Positions 42,581 through 52,810 are shown, counted from the stretch's first letter. The stretch is DNA of 64,000 bases from DATHTC01 sp963746805 (GCA_963746805.1 CAVVCQ010000008.1:124001-188000), one strand, 5' to 3'. Notes: a model not told the origin generated them from the sequence alone. Numbers and translations: made by a program.

Positions 42581-43021
42581 CTATTCGCCGTTCATCACGG
42601 CGCGGAGGTCGGCGAGCTTCTCGCGCCGCAACTCGTCGCGGTCGCCCTGCTCGATCCGGTCGAGGAGGTCCCGGACGACCGGCGCGAGCTCCACGGGGTT
42701 GAACGGCTTCGTGATGTAGTCGACGCCGCCGATGTCGAGCCCTCGCGCCCGGTCGCGGAACTCCGCCCGCGCGGTGAGGAAGATGATCGGGATGTCGCGC
42801 GTGCGCTCGTCCTCGAGCAGGCGCTCGGCCACGCGCCAGCCGTCGAGCCCCGGCATCATCACGTCGAGCAGGATCACGTCCGGTGCCTCGCGCTTCGCAG
42901 TATCGAGCCCGCTCGGGCCGTCGGCCGCCTCGAGCACGAGCATCCCCTCCGCCTCGAGATTCACGCGGCAGAGGAGGCGGATCGGCGCCTCGTCGTCGAT
43001 GACCAGCACGCTCGTCTTCAT
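42581..43021 (-). CDS. Single-domain response regulator
   Basis: 146 residues, a CheY-like receiver with VLVIDDEAPIRLLCRVNLEA, phosphoacceptor Asp53 in DVILLDVMMPGLDGW, Thr in IIFLTARAEF and Lys in DYITKPFNP. There is no output domain; the C-terminal helix IEQGDRDELRREKLADLRAV is an extension. Located 24 nt behind the large GAF sensor gene on the same strand, so it is the likely partner. Confidence 0.93.
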   Translation of the reverse strand: MKTSVLVIDDEAPIRLLCRVNLEAEGMLVLEAADGPSGLDTAKREAPDVILLDVMMPGLDGWRVAERLLEDERTRDIPIIFLTARAEFRDRARGLDIGGVDYITKPFNPVELAPVVRDLLDRIEQGDRDELRREKLADLRAVMNGE

Positions 43022-43045
43022 GCCATTCGAAATCCCGATGAGCGG

Positions 43046-46000
43046 TTATACCGGTTCAGCAGTCGCTTCAGTCCTCGTGGCCGAGGCCGGGAGCTCGAAC
43101 GTGAAGCTCGAGCCCTGCCCCTCGCGCGACTGGACCCAGATCCGGCCGCCCATCGCCATGATCAAGCCGCGGACGATGAACAGGCCGAGGCCGGTGCTGC
43201 CCGGGCCGGCGCGGACGCCCGCGTAGTCGGCGCGGTAGAACTTGCGGAAGATCCGTTCGTGCTCGGCCTCGGGGATGCCGATGCCCTCGTCGGCGACCGA
43301 GATCTCGACCCGGTCGTCCTGCCTGCGGACGGCGACCGTGACCGTCCCGCCCTCCGGCGAGTACTTCACGGCGTTGTCGACGAGGTTCGCGAGCACCTGG
43401 CGGAGCTTGTCGGGGTCGGCCTCGGCCGCGAGCGGCTCCCGCGGGAGCTCGAGGACGAACCGGTGGCCGTTGCTCGCGGCCTCCAGGTCGGCGACGACGT
43501 CCGCGACGGTCGCGCCCACGTCCGTCGGGGCGAGGCTGATCTGGAGGTCGCCGGCGTCGAGACGGGCGACGTTCAGCAGCGTGTCGACGATCGCGGTGAG
43601 CCGCTCCGACTCCGAGGCGATGTAGCCGAGGAACGTGCGGCGCTCCTCCTCGCCGAAGTTGATGTCGCGCCGCAGGAGCGTCTCGGCGAAGCCGTAGATC
43701 GACGTGAGCGGCCGGCGGAGCTCCTGCGACACGGTCGTGACGAACTCGGTCTTCATCTCCTCCACGAGCCGGTCGGAGGAGATGTCGCGGAGGGCATAGA
43801 TCCGCCCCGCGACCGCGCCTGCCGGGTCGCGCATGACGGCCTCGGTCACCGCCAGCCAGATCTCGTCGCCGCCGCGGACGATCGAGACGAGGCGGTCGCG
43901 CGCGGTGGCCTCGCCCTCGCCCTCGAGGCGGCGGCCGAGCACCTGCTCGGGCGTGCGCGAGAGCGCCTCGGCGGCCGGGACGTCCGTGATCTCCTCCGCT
44001 GCGCGGTTCCAGAGCACGACCCTGCCGTCGCGGTCGACGGCCACGATCCCGTCCGCGATGTTCGCGAGGATCGCGAAGCTGCGCTCCTTCTCGATCGCCA
44101 CACGTTGGTAGAGCTCGGCGTTCTGTAGGGCCGCGGACGCGCCCGCGGCGAGCGCGGTGAGCGCCTCGACCTCGTCCACGCGCCAGGCCCGCGGCTCGGC
44201 GTCGTAGAGCGACAGCACGCCGAGCACCGCGCCCTCGGCGCCGACGAGCGGCACCGCCGCATACGCCCGCATGCCCCGCTGCAGGATCGGGTCGGCGGCG
44301 GCGTGGCGCTCGTCCGACCCGGCGTCCTCGAGCGCGAGCGGCGAGCGCGACTGGGCCACGTCCCCGACCAGCCAGCCCGTCAGCGGCGAGCGCTCGCCGA
44401 GCGGCATGTCCTCGTCGGAGAGACCCTCGAGCGCGGAAACGACCAGCTCGTCGTCCTCCACCAGCCGGATCGCCGCCGCGTCGACGCCGACGAGCGCCAC
44501 GCCCTGGCGCACGACCTCGTCGAGCACCGCCGTCGGGTCGAGCTCGGTCGCGAGGAGCGAGGCGGTGCGGGCGAGCTGCTGCGCGAGCGCGCGGGCGCGG
44601 CGCTCCTCCTCGAACACGAGGCTCCGCTCGAGCGACCCGCGCGCCGCACCGGCGAGGTGCTGCGCGAGCTCGAGGTCGTCGTCCGCGATCACCCGCTCGT
44701 CCGCGAAGAACACGAGCACGACGGCGACCGCGTTCTCGCCGTGGAGCACCGGGATGGTCAGCATCGAGCTCGCACCCGCGACCGCCGACGCGAGCCGGAA
44801 CGACTCGGGGAAGCGCTCGTCGTCGCCGAGCGCCGGCGAGGCGAGGAGCCGCCCGCTCGCAACCGACTCGGCCAGCACACCCTCCAGGGCGAGGCCCCGC
44901 GAGAGCTCGCCGGCGAGGGATTCCGGCAGGTCGCGTCCGCCGGCGAGCGTGAAGCCGTCGCGCCCGGGCGCGACGACGGCAGAGAACGCGCCGCCGAGCG
45001 CCTCCCCGGCGGCGTGCGCGACCGCCCCCAGCGTCTGCTCCCGCGAGAGCGGCTGCGCGAGCAGCGACGCCACCTGTGAGAAGGCGCGCTGCACCCGCGC
45101 CTGCCTGGCGCGCTCCGCAAACACCTCCGCGTTGCGGAGGGCGAGCGAGGCCAGGTGCGCGACCGTCTCCAGCAGCGCGAGCTGGCGCTCCTGGAAGGTG
45201 CCGGCCCGCTCCGCGCAGACGCCGAGCACGCCCCGCACGCGTCCGCCGACGCTGATCGGCGCGTCCATCACCTCCGCGAACCGCGCATACGACGCGCTCG
45301 GCGGCGGCCGCTCCGTCTCGGCGAACCGCCGCCGCAGCAGTGGCCGTCCTCCCGCGAGCGCCTCGCCCATCGTCCCCTCGGGCGCGATCCGGCGGCCGAC
45401 CTCGGAGGAGGGGAGCCCGTGAACGGCGCGGCAGCGGAGGGTGCGGTCGTCGGCGTCGAGGATCCAGCAGTCGGCGGCGTCGGCTCCGACGAGGCGGACG
45501 GCCTCGGAGACGAGCCGTTCGAGAACGCGGCTCGGGTCGAGATCCTCGGTGAGCACCTGGGCGGCGTCGAGCAGCGCCGTCTGCTCGTTCAGGCGGTCGT
45601 GGTTCTCCGCGAGCAGCCGGCCGGTGTGGATCGCCAGGCCGATCTCCTGCGCGACGGCCTCGAGCAGCGCGATCTCGTCCGACGACCAACGGCGCGCCTC
45701 GGCGCGATGGGCCGTGAACACGCCGATCATCCGGTCGCCGACGATCACCGGCGTCGCCACTGCGGCCCGCGAGCCGAGTGCGAGCAGGTGCTCGCGGCCT
45801 TCGAGCGCCTGCTCCGCGTCGAGATCGTCGATCGCCACCGTGCGCCGCTCGGAGGCGGCGAGCTCGGAGACCGGCAGGCGCTCCACGGACGCCGCCGGGT
45901 CGAGCCCCTCGCGCCTCCACTCGCGCAGCACCTCGGCCACGCCGCCGTCGTCGACGAGTCGCACGAAGCACCGATCGGCGCCGAGCCCCGCTGCGGTCTC

Positions 46001-46978
46001 CGCCGTCGCGATGTCGAGCACCGAGGCGACGTCGAGGTCCGAGCGCAGGCGCTTCGAGAGGGTCGTCAGCAACCGCTCCCGCTCCAGCGCATCCGAGAGC
46101 GCCGTGCCCGAGCGGAGCCGTTCGAGCGCGATCGCCGCGTCTGCGACGAGCTCGCGGGCCAGCGCGATCTCCTCCCGGCTGAACGCCCGCGGCGTGGTCG
46201 TCGTCGCGAAACTCAGGACGCCGATCACCGTCTCCTGGACGACCAGCGGGACGAGCAGCGCGCTCCGGGCGCCGCCGATCCGCTCGGCGAGGCGCCGGCT
46301 CGTCCCCGGAGAGGACGCGACGTCGAAGATGCTCACGGGGGCGGCCTCGAAGACAGCGCTCGCGATGCCCGAGGGCTCGCCGTCGAGGTCGAAGACGACG
46401 TCGTCCCAGGGCAGCTCGAGCCCGTCCTTCGACGCCGCGACGCCCCGGGCGATGCGCCCGTCGACGAGGACGAGCGAGGCGAAATCGACGTCCAGCAGCT
46501 CACACGCGCGCGCGACCAGGCTGCGTCCGAGCTCGCCGACGGTGCGTGCGGCGGGCAGCTCGAGCGCGAACTGCACGATCGGGTCACGCCGACGCTCCGA
46601 CTGCGTTCGCCCCTCCTCCGCCTCGAGGACGCGACGCGGGCCCGTCAGCAGAAGCTCACGCTCGCCGAAGCGCGCGAAGTAGACGACGGGCGGGAGCGCG
46701 CCGACGATCGTCGCGGCGAGCGCGAGCCAGCCGCTGCCGCCGATCGCCTCGCCGTCGACGAGCACGGCGACGCCCAGAAGCACGGCGGCGACGCCGACCG
46801 CGGGAAAGATCAGCGCGAGCGTGACCTCGAGCGTGCGGATCCGGCCCCGCTCCCGCCAGGCGCTCGGGGCGAGCGTCGCGGCCGCGAGCAGGTAGAGGCC
46901 GCCCACGACGAGCAGGGGCACCGCATTCAGGAGGATCGCCTGCGTCTCGCTCGTCAACAGCACCCCTGGGCTGATCAT
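43046..46978 (-). CDS. Giant multi-GAF/PAS sensor kinase-like protein with Gln in place of the phosphoacceptor His
   Basis: About 1310 residues. N-terminal membrane block (about 12-110), at least four or five GAF domains (for example SLVLVDGRIARGVAASKDGL; RTVAIDDLDAEQALEGREHL; RMIGVFTAHRAEARRWSSDE), a PAS domain (FAILANIADGIVAVDRDGRV) and a HisKA/ATPase core. The H-box reads TVSQELRRPLTSIYGFAETL: residue 1085 is Gln (CAG). The ATPase motifs are intact: NAVKYSPEGG, DEGIGIP, GSTGLGLFI. It may be a pseudokinase, phosphatase or hetero-dimer partner. ATG 46978 is chosen; upstream residues look non-coding. A response regulator gene follows. Confidence 0.9.
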   Translation of the reverse strand: MISPGVLLTSETQAILLNAVPLLVVGGLYLLAAATLAPSAWRERGRIRTLEVTLALIFPAVGVAAVLLGVAVLVDGEAIGGSGWLALAATIVGALPPVVYFARFGERELLLTGPRRVLEAEEGRTQSERRRDPIVQFALELPAARTVGELGRSLVARACELLDVDFASLVLVDGRIARGVAASKDGLELPWDDVVFDLDGEPSGIASAVFEAAPVSIFDVASSPGTSRRLAERIGGARSALLVPLVVQETVIGVLSFATTTTPRAFSREEIALARELVADAAIALERLRSGTALSDALERERLLTTLSKRLRSDLDVASVLDIATAETAAGLGADRCFVRLVDDGGVAEVLREWRREGLDPAASVERLPVSELAASERRTVAIDDLDAEQALEGREHLLALGSRAAVATPVIVGDRMIGVFTAHRAEARRWSSDEIALLEAVAQEIGLAIHTGRLLAENHDRLNEQTALLDAAQVLTEDLDPSRVLERLVSEAVRLVGADAADCWILDADDRTLRCRAVHGLPSSEVGRRIAPEGTMGEALAGGRPLLRRRFAETERPPPSASYARFAEVMDAPISVGGRVRGVLGVCAERAGTFQERQLALLETVAHLASLALRNAEVFAERARQARVQRAFSQVASLLAQPLSREQTLGAVAHAAGEALGGAFSAVVAPGRDGFTLAGGRDLPESLAGELSRGLALEGVLAESVASGRLLASPALGDDERFPESFRLASAVAGASSMLTIPVLHGENAVAVVLVFFADERVIADDDLELAQHLAGAARGSLERSLVFEEERRARALAQQLARTASLLATELDPTAVLDEVVRQGVALVGVDAAAIRLVEDDELVVSALEGLSDEDMPLGERSPLTGWLVGDVAQSRSPLALEDAGSDERHAAADPILQRGMRAYAAVPLVGAEGAVLGVLSLYDAEPRAWRVDEVEALTALAAGASAALQNAELYQRVAIEKERSFAILANIADGIVAVDRDGRVVLWNRAAEEITDVPAAEALSRTPEQVLGRRLEGEGEATARDRLVSIVRGGDEIWLAVTEAVMRDPAGAVAGRIYALRDISSDRLVEEMKTEFVTTVSQELRRPLTSIYGFAETLLRRDINFGEEERRTFLGYIASESERLTAIVDTLLNVARLDAGDLQISLAPTDVGATVADVVADLEAASNGHRFVLELPREPLAAEADPDKLRQVLANLVDNAVKYSPEGGTVTVAVRRQDDRVEISVADEGIGIPEAEHERIFRKFYRADYAGVRAGPGSTGLGLFIVRGLIMAMGGRIWVQSREGQGSSFTFELPASATRTEATAEPV

Positions 46979-47096
46979 ATGGAGAACTCGCGCATTCTCC
47001 GAGGTCGGGCGCTTTCCCGCTTGCAAAGATAGGCCGCTCGGCCCATTGTCGCTCGTTCGAGGGTGTCGTACCTTCCATCGCACTGGGCGATGCGAA

Positions 47097-47234
47097 CCGT
47101 GGTTGCGCGTACCTGGCCTTGCATGCCACGGGGAGCACTGGAAAGAGCGTCGGGCCGCACCGACCCCCCCGAGCGGTCCGGCGCTCTTTCCGTTCTCGGA
47201 GGGTCCTGACGGGCGGCGTCAGGAGCCTCCGAGA
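47097..47234. other. Three consecutive hairpins upstream of ispH
   Basis: CCGTGG/CCACGG (47097-47102 with 47126-47131); GGAAAGAGCG/CGCTCTTTCC, ten perfect pairs (47140-47149 with 47182-47191); and a long hairpin with 9 + 8 pairs (47194-47202 with 47226-47234, 47204-47211 with 47217-47224; loop GGCGG). The 268-nt gap 46979-47246 separates the divergent sensor and ispH genes and contains no gene. Which transcript carries these structures is unclear. Confidence 0.6.
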
Positions 47235-47255
47235 GACCCGGCTACGATGACCCGC

Positions 47256-48224
47256 GTGGAGGCGTCCTCCGTTACGCGCGTCCTGCTCGCCTCGCCCCGC
47301 GGGTACTGCGCCGGCGTCGAGCGCGCCGTCGAGACGGTCGAGCTCGCGCTCGCCCACTACGGGGCCCCGATCTACGTGCGCAAGCAGATCGTCCACAACG
47401 CGCACGTCGTCCGCGACCTCGAGGCGCGCGGCGCGGTCTTCGTCGACGACGAGGCGGAGGTGCCGGAGGGGGCGACGATCGTCTACTCCGCCCACGGGGT
47501 CGCACCGGCGGTGCACCGTCGCTCCGCCGAGTTGCGGCACAACGTCATCGACGCGACCTGCCCGCTCGTCACGAAGGTCCACGTCCAGGCGAAGCGCTAC
47601 GCCGCCGCCGGCTACACGGTCGTCCTGATCGGCCACGCGGGTCACGAGGAGGTCGTGGGGACGATGGGCGAGGCGCCGGAGTCGACCGTCCTCGTCGAGT
47701 CGGTCGAGGACGTCGCGCGCCTCGAGTTCACGCCCGGGACCAGGCTCGCCTACATCACGCAGACGACGCTGTCGGTCGACGAGACGCGCGAGGTCATCAC
47801 CGCGCTCCGAGCGCGCTTCCCGGACATCTACGCGCCGAAGAAGGAGGACATCTGCTACGCGACCTCCAACCGGCAGTGGGCGGTGAAGGAGATGCTCGAG
47901 CAGATCGACCTGCTGCTGGTGATCGGGTCGCGCAACTCGTCCAACTCGAACCGGCTCGTGGACGTCTCGCGCGCGAACGGCGTCGCCTCGTACCTCATCG
48001 ACGACGAGACCGACATCGACCCGGCATGGCTCGAGGGAGTGGGCACCGTCGGCGTGACCTCGGGGGCGTCGGCGCCGGAGAAGCTCGTCGCGCGCGTCTG
48101 CGACTGGTTCCGCGCCCGCGGCGTCGACCGCATCGAGCCGTACCAGATGGTCGACGAGGACGTGACCTTCCGGCTCCCCGTCGAGCTGCGCCGCGAGCTG
48201 GCGCTCGCCGAAACGCAGGCGTGA
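47256..48224 (+). CDS. ispH: 4-hydroxy-3-methylbut-2-enyl diphosphate reductase IspH
   Basis: Last enzyme of the MEP isoprenoid pathway, a 4Fe-4S protein making IPP and DMAPP. Three cluster cysteines: PRGYCAGVERAV, NVIDATCPLVTKVH and KEDICYATSNRQ; HGVAPAVH and HAGHEEVVGTMGEA are conserved. About 322 residues. GTG 47256 lies seven bases after TACGAT (leaderless pattern); ATG 47247, three codons upstream, is the alternative. Its end overlaps the lipoprotein start as GTGA. Confidence 0.95.
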   Translation: MEASSVTRVLLASPRGYCAGVERAVETVELALAHYGAPIYVRKQIVHNAHVVRDLEARGAVFVDDEAEVPEGATIVYSAHGVAPAVHRRSAELRHNVIDATCPLVTKVHVQAKRYAAAGYTVVLIGHAGHEEVVGTMGEAPESTVLVESVEDVARLEFTPGTRLAYITQTTLSVDETREVITALRARFPDIYAPKKEDICYATSNRQWAVKEMLEQIDLLLVIGSRNSSNSNRLVDVSRANGVASYLIDDETDIDPAWLEGVGTVGVTSGASAPEKLVARVCDWFRARGVDRIEPYQMVDEDVTFRLPVELRRELALAETQA

Positions 48225-48742
48225 GGGCGCTCCTCGCGATCCTCGCGGCCGTCCTGCTCGCCGGCTGCGGGAGCTCCGCGGAGACGGTCACGGTCACGAC
48301 GACCGTCACGCAGACGGTCACGGAGACCGCGCCCGGCGACGCCTCCGCGCTTCCCGACGCGGTCGAGGAGACGCGGCGAGGGTTGCTCGAGGCCGCACAG
48401 TCGGGAGACGTCGAGGCGCTCGAGCCGTTCGTCACCGACCGGCTCAGCTACACCTTCGGCGAGCCGGTCGAGGGCGGCGCGATCGCGTACTTCAAGCAGC
48501 TCGAGGCCCAGGGCCAGGACCCGCTCGGAACGCTCGCGAAGCTGCTCCAGCTGCCGTACACGCTCGCGCAGGGGAACTACGTGTGGCCGTGGGTCTACAC
48601 CGTGCCGGCCACGGACCTCACGGACTACGAGAAGCAACTCCTCGGCGAGTTCGCCGACGACTTCGCCGGCCCGACCTACCTCGGGTACCGCGTCGGGATC
48701 GCGCCCGACGGCACCTGGATCTTCTTCGTCGCCGGCGACTAG
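48221..48742 (+). CDS. Hypothetical lipoprotein
   Basis: 173 residues. The signal ends in the lipobox LLAGC (Cys16), so it should be lipid-anchored outside the membrane. A Thr/Val-rich stretch (ETVTVTTTVTQTVTETAP) follows, then a helical/NTF2-like region (LLEAAQSGDVEALEPFVTDR) and a C-terminal strand GTWIFFVAGD. Function unknown. GTG overlaps the ispH stop by GTGA, and its TAG shares a CTAG with the stop of ileS. Confidence 0.8.
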   Translation: MRALLAILAAVLLAGCGSSAETVTVTTTVTQTVTETAPGDASALPDAVEETRRGLLEAAQSGDVEALEPFVTDRLSYTFGEPVEGGAIAYFKQLEAQGQDPLGTLAKLLQLPYTLAQGNYVWPWVYTVPATDLTDYEKQLLGEFADDFAGPTYLGYRVGIAPDGTWIFFVAGD

Positions 48743-51700
48743 ACCTTCTCGATGACCGGCGCCTCGACGCCGTCGACGCGGATCTCGACCGCGAGCACCT
48801 CGGCCTTGATCTGCTCCTCGTAGGCGAGCAGCTCGCGCGCCGACTCCGGCAGCGTCACGCGGATCCGGTCGGTCAGCTCGAGGCCCGCGTCCTTGCGCAT
48901 CGAGTTCAGCAGCCGCACCAGGTCGAGCATCCGGCCCTCGCGCTCGAGCTCCGCGTCGAGCGCCGTCTCGAGCGCGACGGTGACGCCCGACTCGGACGCG
49001 ACTGCCCAGCCCTCGCGGCCCGTCCGCTCGACCAGCACCTCCTCGGGCCCGAACTCGTGGCCGAGGACGCGGAAGCGCCCGCCGTCGAGCTGCTCGAGCT
49101 CGCCGCGGCCGAGCGCCTCGCGGACAGGGCCGAGCTCATTCCCGAGCCGCGGCCCGAGCACCGGCAGGTTCGGCTTCACCCGTAGCTCTGCCTCGACGCG
49201 GCCGAACTCGAGCTCCTTCACGCGGAGCTCGTCGCGCACGATCGCCGCGAGCTCGCCGGGCAGCGACGCGCCCTCGACGACGATCCGCCGGACCGGCTGG
49301 CGCAGCTTCAGCCCGGACGCGTCGCGCGCCCGCCGCCCGAGCTCGGCCACGACTCGCGCCTGTGCCATCTCGGCGAGCAGCGTCTCGTCCGCCTCCTCGA
49401 GCTCGGGCCAGCCGGCGAGGTGAACCGAGCCCGGCGCGTCGTCCGGGACGAGGTTCCGCCACAGGTGGTCGGTGAGGAACGGCATCAGCGGCGCGACCAC
49501 GCGGAGCGACTGCGCGAGGCCGTACCAGAGCGTCCGGAACGCGGCCTCGTCGAGCCCGTAGAAGCGCCGGCGCGAGCGGCGGATGTACCAGTTCGAGAGG
49601 TCGTCGAGGTATGCCTCGAACGCCTGCACGACGCGGAACGTGAGCTGCTCCTCGTAGCCGTCGGTCGCCTCCCGGACGAGCTGCCGCGTGCGCGCGACGA
49701 GCCAGCGGTCGAGCGGCTGCAGCTCACCGCCGGGGCCGTCCGCGAGATCCGCGTACGTCGGCCGGAACCCCTCGATCGTGGCGTAGTCGACGAGGAACCG
49801 CGCCGAGTTCCAGAGCGTCAGCAGCTTGCGCTTGATCTCGCGCGCCGGGCCGAAGCCGAAGAGGAGGTTCCGGTCGGGCGGCTGCGCGCAGAACTGCCAG
49901 CGCATCACGTCCGCGCCCATCTGTGCGAACGCGTCCTCCGCCTCGATCATGTTCCCCCACGAGCCGTGCATCTCCCGGCCCGTCTCGTCGAGCATCTTCT
50001 CGTAGCCGAGCACCTGCTCGAACGGCGCCCGCCCGACGAGCACGACCGACATGAAGAGCTGCGAGTAGAACCAGAGCCGGATCTGCTCGCGCATCTCGGA
50101 GACCCAATCGGCGGGGAACCACGTCTCCCAGTAGGCGTGGTCGGGCAGGTCGGCGGTCGTCAGCCCCTTCGCCGCGCCGGTGCCGTAGCCACTCGGGCAC
50201 CCACTCCGGGTTCTGCCAGCCGAGCGTCGAGAACGGGACGATCCCGGCGTCGAGCCAGACGTCGCCGACCTCGGGGATGCGCCGCACCTCCTCCCCGCAG
50301 GACTCGCACCGAACGGGCACGTCGTCGATCCACGGCCGCCGCAGCTCCTGCAGCCCGTCGAGCCCGCGCACCGCCCGTTCCTCGAGCTCGACGCGTGAGC
50401 CGATCACGTTCAGGTGGCCGCAGTCGCAGGGGTAGAACGGCAGCGGCAGCCCGTAGTAGCGGCGGCGGGAGATGTTCCAGTCGCCCATGTTCACGAGCCA
50501 GTCGTCCATGCGCTTGCCCATGTACGCGGGCGTCCAGTGCCACGGCCGCGTTGGCCTCGCGCATCGGCTCGCGCAGGTCGCGGACGGAGATGAACCAGTC
50601 GTCCGAGATGCGGAAGATGAGCGGCGTGTGGCAGCGCCAGCACTCGGGGTAGCGGTGCTCGTAGAGGCCCGACTCGACGAGCCGCCCGCGTTCCTCGAGC
50701 CGGCCGATGATCTGCTCCGCGGCCTCGACGGTCGAGAGGCCGTGCAGCCAGCCGTAGTCGTCGTAGAAGCGCCCGGACTCGTCCACCGGCGTCAGGACCG
50801 GCAGGTCGTGCACGCGCGAGAGCTCGAAGTCCTCGGAGCCGGCGCCGGGCGCGATGTGGACGATCCCCGTGCCCTCCTCGAGCGAGACCTCGTCCCACGG
50901 GATCACGCGGTGCTCGACGCCCGCGCCCGGGGCGAGATCGTCGAACGGCCCCTCGTAGCGCCAGCCGAGGAGCTCCGAGCCCTTCAGCACCTCGTCGAAG
51001 CGCTCGTCCGGATAGCGAGGCGCGGCAACCCATTCGCCGGTGACGCGGCGCCCGTAGTCGGCGTCCGGGTTCACGGCCGCGGCGACGTTCGCCGGCAGTG
51101 TCCACGGCGTCGTCGTCCAGATCACCAGCGACTCACCCGGCCGGTCGACGAGCGGGAACCGGACGAAGAGCGACGGGTCGGCCCTGTCGACGTAGCTCCC
51201 GTGCAGCTCGTGCGCCGAGATCGACGTCCCGCACCGCGGGCACCACTCCGTCGAGCGGTGCCCGAGGTAGAGCCAGCCGCGCTCGTGGACGATCTTCAGG
51301 AACCGCCAGATGTACTCGATGTTCGTGTCGCTGAAGGTGAAGTAGTCCTTGCCCCAGTCCATCCACATGCCGAGACGCTTCGACCCGCGCGTGATGTCCG
51401 CCGACGACCGGACGACGACCTCGCGGCACTTCGCCGCGAAGCGGTCGAGCCCGTACTCCTCGATCTCGCGCTTCGAGTTGAGCCCGAGGTCGCGCTCGAC
51501 GCCGACCTCGATCCAGAGGCCCTGGCAGTCGAAGCCGTTCTGGTAGCGCTGGTCGTAGCCGCGCAGGGCCTTGTAGCGCTGGAACACGTCCTTCAGCGTC
51601 CGGCCCCAGGCGGTGTGGATCGCGAGCTTCTTGTTCGCCGTCACGGGCCCGTCGACGAAGCTCCAGGGCTCGTTGCCGGCGTTCTGCTCGCGCAGGCGCT

Positions 51701-51785
51701 CGAACGTCTGCTCGCGCTCCCACGTGTCGAGCAGCTCGAGCTCGAGCGCGGGGTGGTCGGGGACGTCCGGCAGGGGCTCGAACAT
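48739..51785 (-). pseudogene. ileS: Isoleucyl-tRNA synthetase, broken by two one-base insertions
   Basis: Class I synthetase of about 1015 codons. N-terminal segment VTANKKLAIHTAWGRTLKDV replaces HIGH with HTAW, as in some IleRS lineages; then RYQNGFDCQGLW, IWTTTPWTLPANVAAAVNPD (editing) and WCPRCGTSI. Extra bases near 50537-50543 (before WTPAYMGKRMDDWL) and near 50189 (before GTGAAKGLTTADLPD) break the frame. The KMSKS region reads LDETGREMHGSWGNM. The C-terminal anticodon region is intact. As it is essential, sequence error is likely. ATG 51785 has TACGAT seven bases upstream. Confidence 0.92.
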
Positions 51786-51878
51786 GCAGCCGATCGTACC
51801 GGGGGAATCCGGCGGAACCCTCGGGCGTTTCAGGGAACGAGGGCCGCGGAAATCGGCCCGTACTCACGAAAGGAACGA

Positions 51879-52193
51879 ATGGCTACCGAAGTGACGAACG
51901 ACACCTGGGAGAGCGAGGTCGCGTCGAGCGAGACGCCCGTCCTGGTGGATTTCTGGGCCGAGTGGTGTGGCCCGTGCCACGCCGTCGCGCCCGTGCTGGA
52001 CAAGATCGTCGAGGAGCGCCAGGGCGAGCTGAAGCTCGTCAAGGTGAACATCGACGAGCAGCCGGAGCTCGCGGGCAAGTTCGGGGTCGCGTCGATCCCG
52101 ACCATGATCCTGTTCAAGGACGGCGAGCCGGCCGCAGCCGCGATCGGGGCGCAGCCGAAGAGCTCGCTCGAGCGCTCGCTCGGCCTGGCGTAG
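51879..52193 (+). CDS. trxA: Thioredoxin
   Basis: 104 residues. Redox site WCGPC (Cys30, Cys33) in VLVDFWAEWCGPCHAVAP, cis-proline in FGVASIPTMILFKDGEP. A general disulfide reductant in the cytosol. ATG 51879 has AAAGGAA six bases upstream. Divergent from ileS with a 93-nt gap. Confidence 0.97.
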   Translation: MATEVTNDTWESEVASSETPVLVDFWAEWCGPCHAVAPVLDKIVEERQGELKLVKVNIDEQPELAGKFGVASIPTMILFKDGEPAAAAIGAQPKSSLERSLGLA

Positions 52194-52220
52194 CGAAAGA
52201 TCGGCGTCGAGGCGGGCGGG

Positions 52221-52742
52221 CTACCCCCGTTCCGCCTCCGCCTTCTCCTCCCCGGTGGGCGCCACCGCCCGCTTCGCCGGCTCGTCGACGAGCTGGAGCA
52301 CGCGCATGCCGTGGACGAACACGATTGCGCCGCCGGCCCAGCCGCCGAACGCGAGCAGGCCGTACGCGATGAGCGTCAGCACGAACGCGCCGGTGGTCAG
52401 GTCGCCGTCGTCGTAGCTCGCCTTGCCCACGATGATCGTGGCGAGGAAGACCCCCGTCGCGAGCAGCATCACGACCATGTGCGTCGTCGCCGTGCGCCAC
52501 AGCGGCGTCCGGCTCTCGATCCGCACCCAGTCCGCGAGTCCCGTCGCCGCCGTTGCGAGGGAGATGACGATGCCGACGAGGAGGGCGAGCCACCACGCCT
52601 GTGCCGCGGCGGTCTCGGTGACGCCGAGGACGTCGAGGAGCGCCGCGACCACCGCGAACGTGTACGTCCCGATCGTCGCGTCAGTCAGGGGCGGGTGCAG
52701 CGGGTGGCCGGGCAGGCCGCGGAGCAGGAAGCCGAAGTTCAC
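52221..52742 (-). CDS. DUF2231 family membrane protein
   Basis: 173 residues, four membrane helices. LRGLPGHPLHPPLTDATIGT is the DUF2231 signature with the HPLHP motif, followed by GLADWVRIESRTPLWRTATT. GTG 52742 is chosen because GGAGG lies 8 nt upstream; further open frame upstream is Arg/Gly-rich noise. Function unknown; perhaps a redox or heme-related membrane protein. Confidence 0.85.
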   Translation of the reverse strand: MNFGFLLRGLPGHPLHPPLTDATIGTYTFAVVAALLDVLGVTETAAAQAWWLALLVGIVISLATAATGLADWVRIESRTPLWRTATTHMVVMLLATGVFLATIIVGKASYDDGDLTTGAFVLTLIAYGLLAFGGWAGGAIVFVHGMRVLQLVDEPAKRAVAPTGEEKAEAERG

Positions 52743-52810
52743 GGTGCGTCCCTCCCAGGTCGGGGTCGCACAGGATCTTCCCACGCCGGGCGGCGTGGAA
52801 CCTGCGGGTG

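Noticed and set aside
51786..51878. T-box leader upstream of ileS
   Set aside because: No specifier loop or T-box sequence, and TACGAT seven bases before ATG argues for a leaderless message.
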